64,000 nt of DNA from UBA12014 sp029248335. GTDB lineage: Bacteria > Planctomycetota > Phycisphaerae > Phycisphaerales > SM1A02. Positions 7,539 to 16,009 of this stretch are shown piece after piece; within the stretch, counting starts at the first letter, position 1; each line of letters opens with the position of its first letter. The stretch is from NCBI GenBank assembly GCA_029248335.1, contig JAQWJM010000014.1, forward strand, positions 6,847 through 70,846, written 5' to 3'. Position numbers and translations under genes: made by a program. The notes under the pieces are model-generated. The model worked only from the letters and a program-made list of their open reading frames with translations. It did no database searches and was not told the DNA's origin.

Positions 7539-8576
7539 ATGCCGATGCTCTTTTCTCGACGTGCCTTCGTCGCGGTCTCCTCGCTGCTGCTGATTCCGTG
7601 CCTTCTCGCCGGCGCTCGATTCATCGGGCTGCCGCGGACTGGACACCAGGATGCCGCCGGCCCGGAGGTGACGGCCTCGTCGACGCCTCGCTTCGAGGTC
7701 GTGGTGCTGGGGCGGGCGCAGGACGGCGGCCTTCCGCACCTGGGCTGCGAACGATCCTGTTGCGTCAACGCCCGGAAGTCCGGTCGTCTCGAGACCCCGG
7801 CCTGCCTCGGCGTCCGTGATCTCGAGACCGACCGCCTGCTGCTGCTCGAAGCCACGCCGCGGATCGAACATCAGGTCGGCCTGCTGCACGACATCGCCGG
7901 GACCTCCGGTCGGCCGCGCCGGCCGGTCGACGGCATCCTGCTCACGCACGCGCACATCGGGCACTACGCGGGACTGATCCAACTCGGCCGCGAGGTCGCG
8001 TCGACCAAGGCCACCCCGGTCTGGGCCACGCCTCGCTTCTGCGAGTACCTGCGGACCAACGGGCCATGGTCGCAACTCGTCGACCTCGATCAGATCGCGC
8101 TCCGGGAGATCACGCCGGGAACGACCGATGGTGCGACCGCGCCCAAGTCGTTCGAACCGCTGCCCGGACTGCGGGTGGATGCGTTCACGGTTCCGCACCG
8201 TGACGAGTTCAGCGACACCGTCGCCTTCAAGTTGCATGGGCCCTCGAAGACCGTGCTCTTCTGCCCCGACGTCGACCGCTGGGACGCGCACGAGGGTCTG
8301 CTCGAGAAACTGCTCGAAGACGTCGACGTCGCCTTCGTCGACGCGACCTTCTACGACGGCCGGGAGCTTCCGGGCCGGAACATCCTCGAAGTCCCGCATC
8401 CGCCGATGATTCGGACGATGGAACTGCTCGAGGCGGCGGGGCGCAAGACCCCGGGACGCGTGCGCTTCATCCACCTCAACCACACCAATCCCGCGTTGAA
8501 CGATCTCGATCTCCAGGACGAGATCCGCGGTCGCGGTTTCCCGGTCGCCGAAGTCGGCGAGCGGGTGGGCATCTGA
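7539..8576 (+). CDS. PqqB-like metallo-beta-lactamase-fold hydrolase, exported
   Basis: A 345-residue protein. An SRR-containing hydrophobic leader (residues 6-26, possibly a Tat or Sec signal) precedes a beta-lactamase-fold domain related to PqqB. The N-terminal segment AQDGGLPHLGCERSCC (residues 60-75) matches the Gly-rich, cysteine-containing start of PqqB-like proteins. The metal motif is THAHIGHYAG (136-145), an HxHxGH form in which Gly replaces the Asp of HxHxDH, as in the PqqB-like subgroup. Further candidate ligands lie in PHRDEF, CPDVDRW and LNHTNP. No pqqA, C, D or E gene is nearby, so PQQ synthesis is unlikely. It probably hydrolyses an unknown extracytoplasmic ester or phosphoester. 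It is convergent with the VCBS lipoprotein gene. Confidence 0.82.
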   Translation: MPMLFSRRAFVAVSSLLLIPCLLAGARFIGLPRTGHQDAAGPEVTASSTPRFEVVVLGRAQDGGLPHLGCERSCCVNARKSGRLETPACLGVRDLETDRLLLLEATPRIEHQVGLLHDIAGTSGRPRRPVDGILLTHAHIGHYAGLIQLGREVASTKATPVWATPRFCEYLRTNGPWSQLVDLDQIALREITPGTTDGATAPKSFEPLPGLRVDAFTVPHRDEFSDTVAFKLHGPSKTVLFCPDVDRWDAHEGLLEKLLEDVDVAFVDATFYDGRELPGRNILEVPHPPMIRTMELLEAAGRKTPGRVRFIHLNHTNPALNDLDLQDEIRGRGFPVAEVGERVGI

Positions 8577-8633
8577 GTGCCGGCGTCGCCGTAGTTGAAG
8601 GCGGAATCGCGTCGTCGTGACGCGGACATCCGC

Positions 8634-11600
8634 TCAACGCCCAGCCTCGATCCGCGTTCGACTCGTTTCCAGAAGCCGCGCCGCGACCTCGTCGCGTCGG
8701 TCCTCACCGGGGATCGGCTCGATCGTCTCGCCGTCGCGGGTGAAGCGATCCCGGTCCTTGCACCAACCGTGGGTGTCGAGGATCCAGTGAAGCGTTTCGG
8801 CGTCGGCAGGGGCGTCGAAGACCAGTTCGACGCCTTCGCCGGGCCCGATCGTCACCACGGCGCCGTCCGCGGCGTCGAGCAGCGGCAGGACGTCGCCGAA
8901 GGCCGTGTATCGGCCCCGCTGGTGTCGGACGTCCCAGAGCGGCGGGCGATCGGACCAGTCGTAGTCGGGCCTTCGCTGGGGCGCGTCGAGGCGTCTTGGG
9001 AAGCCGATCGCGGAGAACGTCGCTCGCGCAGGCTTCGCGGTGACGCGTCGCGCCGCCGCGGGGGCGGGTTCGCCGATCACGACCCGAAGCCGATCCCAGT
9101 AGATCTCCTGGTTCGTGCTCAGTCGAAGGGCGTCGCACCCTTCGGGGATTCCGTCGAGCGGGAACGCCGAGGTCCTCGGCATCCCGGCCGGGTAGCCGAA
9201 CTGTTCCTGCACGATCCGCCAGACGCCGTCCGCACCGCGTGCTTCGAGCGTGGGTGCCTCGTAGGTCGCTTCGGCCTGCCACGCCGCGAACATCGTCTGG
9301 GCGTAGGGGTATTCGACCCAGCCGTCCATGAGGAGCCAGGGACGGCGATCGTCGGTGGCCGTTGGAATCGGGGTGGCGAATTCGATCTCCACCACGTGGG
9401 TCTCCGAGAGTCGCCCGATGAACCGGTGATCGAGCGTCGGCAGCGGTGCCGCCTCGAGATCGTCGAGCCGCACGGACTCCAGCACGTCCTCGCCGCGATG
9501 GTTGGTCGCGGTCACCGGGTCGAGCGTGGTTCGGTAGAGGATCGGGGCGCCGGTGGCGGGTGGTCCCAGGATCGCGAGACGTTCGTCGACCGCGAGCGAC
9601 CAGCCGTCGGGCAGCGACCAGCCCACGAGCTCCGCCGCGTCGAGGTAGCAGACCTCCTCCATCGGTTCGCAAAGGACGAGTCGAAGCCGTCCGTCGGCGT
9701 CGGGAGCGAGGGCGTTCGCCGGCATCGGAAACCGCTCGAAGGGTCGAGGCTCGCTGTAGACGCCGGGTTCGAGGAGGTAGCCGACGCCACCGACGCCGAG
9801 CACGTCGCTCACGAATCGGAATCCCTCGCCGTCGTGGGTGAAGAGCACCGGGCACGAGGAGACCTGTCGCTGCGTCTCCACGATTCGGTCGACACTGCCC
9901 GCGGCGAGCGACGGACCCGCCGTCGTCGCATCACCGAGGCCGGGAACCTCGCCCTGGAAGAGGCCGTCGGGCCAGTCGACCAGCAGATACGAGATCGCGG
10001 GGGCGCCGCCGAGTCCGAAGGGCACCGGCTGTCGCGACTGTCCGGGGCCGGCGTCCGGCGGGAGGTTGGCGGTGATCGTCCAGGCGTCGTCGATCCGGGC
10101 CGCGAGAATCGCCCCGAGACCGTCCGGATTCGACCGGATCGACTGCGTCGGGTCGTCGCCGCCCGCGAGTTCGACCGCGGTGAAGTCGAATCGGCCGGGT
10201 CCCGGCGGAACCAGCATCGGCGTCGCCGTCCCGGTCGCGGGAATCGAGAGCGCGGCGTATCCGCGTCGGGCATCCTCGAGGAGCGGCGTCCAGTTCGCGG
10301 CGTCGCCGAGTCCGAGCGTCGAATTGGTGACGATCTCGAATCGACCGTCGCCGTCGGGATCGAGCATCGCGAGATTCGAAGGGGGGGCGTCGAACGAGTG
10401 GAGGACCGTCGGTTCGAAGACGCCGGCGTCGTTTCGCGACCAACGGTGGACCGCGCCCGACCGATCGCAGGTCACCAGGTCCATCACGCCGTCGCCATCG
10501 AGATCGCCACTCGTCGCGAGCACGAGGTCGGCGCGACGGATCGCGTCGAACGCCGCGTCGTCGCCGCGATAGTTCCACAGGCGGTCGTTGAGGAGCACGA
10601 GATGCGGGGGGGCGTCGCGGATCACGAGCAGGTCGAGATCCCGGGTTCCGTCGAGATCCGCGGACAGGACCCGGACGCCGTCGGTCGCGGCGTTCAACCC
10701 GATCGTCTCGGCGATCGACGTGAAGCCGCCGTCTCGATCGTTGTTCAGGAGGTTCGCCGGTCCATCGGCGTTCGCCAGCAGGATGTCGAGATCGCCGTCG
10801 TGATCCGCGTCCACGAAGCGGGCGTCGGTGGTGTCGTGGTTCCCATCCTCGGTCCCCGACGTCGCGGTCGCATCCACCCAGTCGCCGGTCTCGGATCGGA
10901 GAAACAGGCGGTTCGGCCCGCGACGACCCAGATAGGCGTCGGTCCGGCCATCGCCATCGACGTCCGCGAAGGCCGCGAATCGGACGCCGTCGATGCGGGC
11001 GAGGGGATGATCGGTGGCCGGGCGATAGCCGTTCCCGTCGCGAAGGAGCACGAGGTTCGGCGCCTCGCCCTCGGCCGCGTCCGCGATGAAGAGATCGAGC
11101 CGTCCGTCGCCATCCAGATCAGCGACCGACGGGACTCGTGCCCCCGGCGTCGTGGACCATGCGGGGGCCTCGCCGAGCACGGGCAGGGGTACCGGAGGCG
11201 ACCACGGGCCTCCCGTCGGACGGGGGGTGCGACCGCCATCCTCTCCGCCGGGTCGAGCCATCGACTTGGGACCGAGCCGACCGTAGATCGGTCGGACGGT
11301 TCTGGCCCGCGGGTTGTCTTCAAGACGCTCGAACGTCGCGAGGGCCTCGTCCGCGACGTCGTCGTCGCCCAGTCGGGCGGCGACCGAGCCGAGTCGGTAC
11401 CAGCCGCTGCGCTGATACGGATCGAGTTCGGTCGCGCGTCGGTAGGCGGTGACCGCGGCGACGGGATCCCGACGCTCCTGCGCCAGTCCGTAGTGATACC
11501 ACGTGAATGGATCGGCATCATCGACGTCGAGCAGGCGTCCGAGCCGCGCCGCGGCGACCTCGTCGTTCCCGGCTCGGAGATGCAGCACCGACGACAGATA

Positions 11601-11939
11601 CGCGGCCCGGGGGTCGTCGGGGGATTCCGCGTGGATCACGTCGAGCATCGCGAGGGCATCGGCCTCGTCGGTCTCCTCCTGGCGGTTCATCGTCGCGATC
11701 GCGAGATCGATGCGGGCGTCGGTGCGGCCCGGATCGCTTTCGACCACCGCCGAAAGAAGCTGGACGGCGTCGTCGTAGTCGTAGCGGGACAGGAGTCCGG
11801 CGGCCCGGCGATGGTCCGCATCCGTGGTCCGGTTCTCGACGACGCCCCGTGCCGGAGGGTCCTCGCAGCCGATGACGGGGAGAACGGGGAGGACGGCGAC
11901 GAGGAGCATGGCCGACGCGGATCGAATCAGGGTGGACAT
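8634..11939 (-). CDS. TPR and FG-GAP/VCBS-repeat lipoprotein
   Basis: A 1101-residue exported protein. The signal peptide ends in a lipobox (LPVIGC, Cys about residue 25), predicting lipidation. Residues 40-220 form TPR-like helices (YHYGLAQERRDP, TELDPYQRSGWYRLG). Residues 260-560 contain several VCBS/FG-GAP calcium-binding beta-propeller blades recognisable by D-x-D-G-D-G: VADLDGDGRLDLF, FADVDGDGRTDAY, FVDADHDGDLDIL, SGDLDGDGVMDLV and LDPDGDGRFEIV. The remaining 500 residues are a jelly-roll-rich region I cannot assign. Such TPR plus propeller proteins are common in planctomycetes and relatives and are thought to bind ligands at the cell surface. The start is supported by TAGACT exactly six bases before the ATG (leaderless spacing). 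A long antisense open frame here is a codon-bias shadow. Confidence 0.87.
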   Translation of the reverse strand: MSTLIRSASAMLLVAVLPVLPVIGCEDPPARGVVENRTTDADHRRAAGLLSRYDYDDAVQLLSAVVESDPGRTDARIDLAIATMNRQEETDEADALAMLDVIHAESPDDPRAAYLSSVLHLRAGNDEVAAARLGRLLDVDDADPFTWYHYGLAQERRDPVAAVTAYRRATELDPYQRSGWYRLGSVAARLGDDDVADEALATFERLEDNPRARTVRPIYGRLGPKSMARPGGEDGGRTPRPTGGPWSPPVPLPVLGEAPAWSTTPGARVPSVADLDGDGRLDLFIADAAEGEAPNLVLLRDGNGYRPATDHPLARIDGVRFAAFADVDGDGRTDAYLGRRGPNRLFLRSETGDWVDATATSGTEDGNHDTTDARFVDADHDGDLDILLANADGPANLLNNDRDGGFTSIAETIGLNAATDGVRVLSADLDGTRDLDLLVIRDAPPHLVLLNDRLWNYRGDDAAFDAIRRADLVLATSGDLDGDGVMDLVTCDRSGAVHRWSRNDAGVFEPTVLHSFDAPPSNLAMLDPDGDGRFEIVTNSTLGLGDAANWTPLLEDARRGYAALSIPATGTATPMLVPPGPGRFDFTAVELAGGDDPTQSIRSNPDGLGAILAARIDDAWTITANLPPDAGPGQSRQPVPFGLGGAPAISYLLVDWPDGLFQGEVPGLGDATTAGPSLAAGSVDRIVETQRQVSSCPVLFTHDGEGFRFVSDVLGVGGVGYLLEPGVYSEPRPFERFPMPANALAPDADGRLRLVLCEPMEEVCYLDAAELVGWSLPDGWSLAVDERLAILGPPATGAPILYRTTLDPVTATNHRGEDVLESVRLDDLEAAPLPTLDHRFIGRLSETHVVEIEFATPIPTATDDRRPWLLMDGWVEYPYAQTMFAAWQAEATYEAPTLEARGADGVWRIVQEQFGYPAGMPRTSAFPLDGIPEGCDALRLSTNQEIYWDRLRVVIGEPAPAAARRVTAKPARATFSAIGFPRRLDAPQRRPDYDWSDRPPLWDVRHQRGRYTAFGDVLPLLDAADGAVVTIGPGEGVELVFDAPADAETLHWILDTHGWCKDRDRFTRDGETIEPIPGEDRRDEVAARLLETSRTRIEAGR

Positions 11940-11945
11940 GCCCGA

Positions 11946-11951
11946 AGTCTA
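11946..11951 (-). promoter_or_regulatory. -10-like TAGACT, leaderless spacing
   Basis: TAGACT on the minus strand is separated from the ATG of the VCBS lipoprotein gene by exactly six bases (TCGGGC), with no Shine-Dalgarno between them. Confidence 0.5.
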
Positions 11952-11988
11952 CGAGTCCGGGGCACGGCGTGGCGCGGTTCGGAAGCGA

Positions 11989-13797
11989 TCAGTCGAGGAA
12001 CTTGATCCCCAGTGGCGCGACCCGGACCGTCGGCTCGCCGATCCGCCCTCGGATGATGTACTTCACGAGGCGATCGGTCAGGCTCCCCAGGATGGAACCG
12101 ACGGTTCCCGCCGAGTCCTGCAACGCTTCGAGCGGACCGGCGTTCGCGTCGAGGTGGAGGCTCTTGTCGAAGCCGATCCAGCCCTTCGCCCGCACGCCGA
12201 TGGCGCCCGCGAGCATGTTGAGCCGCTGGAAGTCGACCCGTTCGTCGTCCACCGTGAATTCGAGGTTGGCCTGATCCTTCTGGCTCGGATTCAGGGTCAC
12301 CACCCGCATCAACTTCGCGAGTGCCTGCCACGCGTTCACACCCGAGAGCCGGCCCTTGGTGATGCCGATGGAGCCACCTCCCTCGAGGCTCGCGAGAGGG
12401 CTCGCGAGGTTGAGATCGCTTGCGACCGCGGCATCGACGGTGCCGGCCCACCGATGGGGTTCCTCGGCGTCGATCCGGTGCAGGGCCTGGATCTGCATGT
12501 CGTCGATCTGGAACTGGGTGAAGAGATGGAATCCACGGGCGAACTCCTCGACCTTCTTGAGCGAGGCGCTCGGGATGAGATCGACGTTGATCGCCCGTTC
12601 GATTCCGCCAAGCGTCTTCGGCGAGGCCTTCGTCGGATCATCGCCGCTCGCGGCGGGCTTCGATTCCGACGGCTCGGACGGCTCGCCGGCCGCGAGGTCG
12701 GTGGCGGAGGGGGGCGCGGAGGTCGCGGAGTCGGCCGACGGCTTCCCGCGGGTCACTTCGTCGGAGAGGCGGATGGTCCCGTTGAGGGTGCCGTCGAGTG
12801 CCTTCACCACGATGGGTTCCAGCAGGAGCGTGTCGTTCTCGGTCCGACCCGTCGCGGAGGCCTCGTCGATCTCGATCAGGAACTTGTCGATCGCGAAGCG
12901 GGTCTTGCCGAGCTCCATGCTCATCCGCGTCTTGCTCGACATGAAGTCGTTGATGTTGAATTCGCCCTTCAGGGTCGCGTCGACCGACCCTTCGACCTTG
13001 CGATCCTTGATGAAGGACTGGATCTGGGGCGGCAGCACGGAGGTCTTCGTCTCATCGAGCTTCAGATCGAGCTTCACGAGCGTCAGTTCGACGTCGAGGG
13101 TGTCGATGTCGAGTCCGCCCTTGACGGCCAGATCGAGCAGCGTGCCCTGTTTGAGGTCGGTGTCGATCTCGTACCAGCCGGGGCTTCGTCCGAGGTCGAT
13201 CTTCTTCGCACCGTCTCGTCCCTTGTTGTCGATGTCGAAGACGAGGTCCTTCATGATCATCGGGGTCGGGTTCCCGGCGATCCGATATTCGAGGTCGAGG
13301 CCCTGCACGCCGATCCGATCGATGGCGAAGAGATCGCTGATCGGTCGATCATCCGTGTCCGAATCGTCGTCGTCGTCGTCGGAACCGGAGTCCTTGAGCA
13401 GGTTCTCCCATCCCGTCACGACGCCGTTCTCGTCGACTTCGAACGTCGCGGAGGCATCCTGAACCATGAGTTCCTGAAAGACCAGCGGGCCGTCGAAGAT
13501 CGGCAGCCGGTGGAGCGTGATCAGGAGTTCCTTCACGGAAAGGAGCTCGAAGTCCTTGCCGGCCTGATCCTTGGCGATCAGTTTCGCGTCACTGGTCGAG
13601 ACGGTGAGGGGAAAGCTGTAGTGGATCCGGCCGAGTTCGAGGCGGGGTTCCACGTACTCGTCCGCGAGCGCGAGGAGCTGGCTGCGAATCACGGGTTCGG
13701 CGAGCCTGGACCCCAGCATGAGCCAGAGCGGCGACGTCACGCCGAGCAGCACGATGAACAGGCCGGTGATCAGCAGGAGTCTTCGAAACCGTCGCAT
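11989..13797 (-). CDS. AsmA-like inner-membrane-anchored protein
   Basis: A 602-residue protein with an N-terminal membrane helix (about residues 5-27, RRLLLITGLFIVLLGVTSP) and a large periplasmic part made of repeated beta-strand motifs such as LDIDTLDVELTLVKLDLKLD and GEFNINDFMSSKTRMSMELG. The C-terminus resembles the AsmA/DUF748 tail (GGGSIGITKGRLSGVNAWQALAKLM, then FTVDDERVDFQRLNMLAGAI). AsmA-family proteins are bridge-like proteins implicated in phospholipid or outer-membrane transport. Low-complexity inserts occur (an Asp-rich tract near residue 140 and a Ser/Pro/Ala stretch near 400). I prefer the ATG at 13797, preceded by GGAG, over a GTG 24 bases upstream. The gene lies immediately downstream of tRNA(CAU). 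Confidence 0.75.
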   Translation of the reverse strand: MRRFRRLLLITGLFIVLLGVTSPLWLMLGSRLAEPVIRSQLLALADEYVEPRLELGRIHYSFPLTVSTSDAKLIAKDQAGKDFELLSVKELLITLHRLPIFDGPLVFQELMVQDASATFEVDENGVVTGWENLLKDSGSDDDDDDSDTDDRPISDLFAIDRIGVQGLDLEYRIAGNPTPMIMKDLVFDIDNKGRDGAKKIDLGRSPGWYEIDTDLKQGTLLDLAVKGGLDIDTLDVELTLVKLDLKLDETKTSVLPPQIQSFIKDRKVEGSVDATLKGEFNINDFMSSKTRMSMELGKTRFAIDKFLIEIDEASATGRTENDTLLLEPIVVKALDGTLNGTIRLSDEVTRGKPSADSATSAPPSATDLAAGEPSEPSESKPAASGDDPTKASPKTLGGIERAINVDLIPSASLKKVEEFARGFHLFTQFQIDDMQIQALHRIDAEEPHRWAGTVDAAVASDLNLASPLASLEGGGSIGITKGRLSGVNAWQALAKLMRVVTLNPSQKDQANLEFTVDDERVDFQRLNMLAGAIGVRAKGWIGFDKSLHLDANAGPLEALQDSAGTVGSILGSLTDRLVKYIIRGRIGEPTVRVAPLGIKFLD

Positions 13798-13839
13798 GAT
13801 GCTCCATCGATGGCGGCGCACCGAATGGCGGATACGCAG

Positions 13840-13869
13840 GCACGGCGGAACCCTTGGTTTCCGCCGTGC
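13840..13869 (-). terminator. hairpin downstream of tRNA(CAU)
   Basis: GCACGGCGGAA (13840-13850) pairs with TTCCGCCGTGC (13859-13869) around an 8-base loop, just beyond the 3' end of the tRNA and upstream of the AsmA-like gene. No T-tract follows, so it may act as a processing or attenuation structure rather than a full terminator. Confidence 0.45.
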
Positions 13870-13877
13870 GTGAAGAA

Positions 13878-13952
13878 TGCCGATGGGAGGACTCGAACCT
13901 CCGACCTAGGGTTTATGAATCCCTCGCTCTAACCGGACTGAGCTACATCGGC
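13878..13952 (-). tRNA. tRNA with anticodon CAU (elongator Met, possibly Ile2)
   Basis: A 75-nt cloverleaf on the minus strand: acceptor GCCGATG with CATCGGC, D-arm with GCTCAGTCCGGTTAGAGC, anticodon loop TTCATAA, and T-arm GGAGGTTCGAGTCCTCC. The G1-C72 pair excludes a bacterial initiator tRNA, which carries a mismatch there. CAU may be elongator methionine or, after lysidine modification, isoleucine-2; sequence alone does not decide. The pair 31-39 closing the anticodon loop would be A-A. CCA is not encoded. Confidence 0.93.
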
Positions 13953-13971
13953 AGTGGATTCCGGATCGAAG

Positions 13972-13999
13972 ATGGTAGCCGCGCGGGCTCCCACGTCAA
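13972..13999 (-). promoter_or_regulatory. promoter of tRNA(CAU): TTGACG-N16-TACCAT
   Basis: On the minus strand TTGACG (13994-13999) is followed after 16 bases by TACCAT (13972-13977), and the tRNA begins 19 bases beyond it. This is the most complete two-hexamer promoter in the window. Its -10 has the GCTACCAT form that recurs elsewhere here. Confidence 0.65.
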
Positions 14000-14023
14000 G
14001 GCTTCAGGCCCTCCGGCGGGCTC

Positions 14024-15934
14024 CTAGGCGGGTGTGGTGCAGCCGTTTCGCTGCCGGACCCACCGACGCCCGGTCTGGGTGCTCGCGAACGCGGGGTCGG
14101 TTCGGGCGATCGCGGCCGCGATGAGGCCCATGAAGAGCGGTTGCGGCTCGAGCGGGCGGCCCGTCAGTTCGGGGTGGTACTGGGCGCCGATGAAGTACGG
14201 ATGGGTCTCGAGCGGGAGTTCGAGGACCTGCATGATGGGGAATTCGGGATGGCGACCGGTGAATCGGAGACCACCCGCATCGAGGCGTTCGATGTACTCG
14301 GGCTCGACTTCGAATCGGTGGCGGAATCGTTCCCGGACCAGGGTCTGCCCGCCGTGGAGGAAGCTTGCCAGGGATCCGGGTTCGAGCACGACGTCCTGGG
14401 CGCCCAGTCGCATCGTTCCGCCCATGATCCCCTCGAGCTTCTTCTGATCGGGAAGCTCGGAGATCATCGGGTGACTGCATCCCGGATTGAATTCCGTCGA
14501 GTCGGCGTCGGCGAGGCCCATCGCGTTGCGGGCGTACTCGAGGACCGCGACCTGGAAACCGAGGCAGATCCCGAGGAAGGGGATGCCGTGGGTCCGGGCG
14601 TGTTCGACGCAGCGGATCTTGCCTTCGACCCCGCGGATGCCGAAGCCTCCGGGGACGATGACCGCGTCCATCCCGTCGAGGATGGAGCTCGCGTCGCCGG
14701 CGTTCTCGATGTCGGTGGTGTCGATCCACTCGGTCCGGACGTCGCACTCGAGATGGATGCCCGCGTGTTCGATTGCCTTGTCGATCGACGCGTAGGCGTC
14801 GCGAAGCGCCGCGTACTTGCCGGGGATGCCGAGCGTGACCGAACGCGAACGTGGTGCGACCAGCTTGTGCGAGAAGTCCATCCAACGGACCCGGGATTCG
14901 TCCTCGTGGACCGGGTCCACGCGATCGTGCAGTTTGAGGAGCGAGAGGATCTCGCGGTCCAGACTCGCTTTCCGCATCTCTTCGGGGATCGAATAGACCG
15001 AGGCTCGATCGTGCATGGAGAAGATTCGGTTCATCGGGACGTTCGAGAACATCCCGATCTTCTCCATCACGGTCTCGGTCACCGGCTTCTTCGCACGACA
15101 CGCGACGAGATTCGGCTGGATGCCGGCCTCCATGAGACGCTTGATGCCGAGCTGGGCGGCCTTCGACTTCTGCTCGCCGAGGATCTGGGGCTCGATGATG
15201 TAGGTCAGGGCGACGAAGCAGGCGGACTCCGGTCCCTCTTCGAAGGCGAGTTCGCGGAGGGCCTCGATGTAGAAACCGTTCTCGTAGTCACCCGCGGTTC
15301 CGCCGACCTCGACGAAGACCACGTCCGCGGGGCCGCCGTCGCGGCCACCCCGCATCGCGAGCTCTCGAAGCTTGTACTTCACGGCTCCGGTCACGTGCGG
15401 GATCATCTGCACGTCGCGTCCGAGGTAACCGCCTCGACGCTCCCGATCGAGCACCTCGGTGTAGACCTGGCCGGCGGTGACGTAGTTCCGACGCGTCAGG
15501 TTCTGATGCAGCATCCGCTCGTAGGTGCCGAGATCCATGTCGGTCTCGAGCCCGTCGTCGAGGACGAACACCTCGCCGTGGCGGTAGGGGTTGAGGGTCC
15601 CGCTGTCGATGTTGAGATACCCCTCCATCTTGATCGGGGCGACCGACAGACCCTTGTCCTGAAGGAGCTTCGCCAGCGAGCTGGAGAAGATCCCCTTGCC
15701 GAGGCCGCTCATCACGGTGCCGATCACCGCGACGTACTTGGTCCGGCCGCGGACGTAGCCGGCGGGCTCCGGGCTGTACCACTCCGTGGATCTGCCGGAT
15801 CGTCCGAAACTCGCGAGGAAGTCGGTTTCCGTGGGATCCACGTTCGCCGAATCGTCCGCGTCGGGATTTCCATCGGATGAGCCGCCACCCGGTTTCGGGG
15901 CGGCGTGGTCGAGGTAGCGCGGAGTTTGGGGCAT
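14024..15934 (-). CDS. pyrG: CTP synthase (divergent, N-terminally extended)
   Basis: Amidates UTP to CTP using ATP and glutamine; cytoplasmic filament-forming enzyme. At 636 residues it is roughly 90 longer than usual. Residues 1-65 form a Gly/Asp/Ser-rich extension absent from the family. The synthetase P-loop reads GTVMSGLGKG (72-81) instead of the usual GGVVSSLGKG, and the next motif is NIDSGTLNPYRHGEVFVLDD instead of the NVDPGTMSP form, so the enzyme belongs to a divergent branch. EVGGTAGDYEN is also altered from EVGGTVGDIES. The class I glutaminase triad is intact: Cys457 (GICLGFQ), His587 and Glu589 (YHPEL). TAAAGT five bases before the ATG, with TTGAGC 18 bases further up, predicts a leaderless transcript from the first ATG, supporting the extended N-terminus. 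Confidence 0.95.
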   Translation of the reverse strand: MPQTPRYLDHAAPKPGGGSSDGNPDADDSANVDPTETDFLASFGRSGRSTEWYSPEPAGYVRGRTKYVAVIGTVMSGLGKGIFSSSLAKLLQDKGLSVAPIKMEGYLNIDSGTLNPYRHGEVFVLDDGLETDMDLGTYERMLHQNLTRRNYVTAGQVYTEVLDRERRGGYLGRDVQMIPHVTGAVKYKLRELAMRGGRDGGPADVVFVEVGGTAGDYENGFYIEALRELAFEEGPESACFVALTYIIEPQILGEQKSKAAQLGIKRLMEAGIQPNLVACRAKKPVTETVMEKIGMFSNVPMNRIFSMHDRASVYSIPEEMRKASLDREILSLLKLHDRVDPVHEDESRVRWMDFSHKLVAPRSRSVTLGIPGKYAALRDAYASIDKAIEHAGIHLECDVRTEWIDTTDIENAGDASSILDGMDAVIVPGGFGIRGVEGKIRCVEHARTHGIPFLGICLGFQVAVLEYARNAMGLADADSTEFNPGCSHPMISELPDQKKLEGIMGGTMRLGAQDVVLEPGSLASFLHGGQTLVRERFRHRFEVEPEYIERLDAGGLRFTGRHPEFPIMQVLELPLETHPYFIGAQYHPELTGRPLEPQPLFMGLIAAAIARTDPAFASTQTGRRWVRQRNGCTTPA

Positions 15935-15939
15935 GGAAG

Positions 15940-15969
15940 ACTTTACCGCGCCCGGGGGGGCGCGCTCAA
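15940..15969 (-). promoter_or_regulatory. promoter of pyrG: TTGAGC-N18-TAAAGT, leaderless spacing
   Basis: Minus-strand TTGAGC (15964-15969) and TAAAGT (15940-15945) are 18 bases apart, and the -10 ends five bases before the pyrG ATG. There is no Shine-Dalgarno. Confidence 0.5.
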
Positions 15970-16009
15970 GCCGGACCGCCGGGATCGATCGATGGTGGAC
16001 GAAGCGTCG

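Noticed and set aside
8595..12005. Open frame of over 1100 codons antisense to the VCBS lipoprotein gene
   Set aside because: Arg/Glu/Gly-rich composition without domains, no ribosome-binding site. It is the mirror of GC-biased codons in a gene with clear VCBS motifs.
13878..13952. Initiator tRNA-fMet identity for the CAU tRNA
   Set aside because: Position 1-72 is a G-C pair. Bacterial initiators have a mismatch there and three G-C pairs directly at the base of the anticodon loop, which is not the case.
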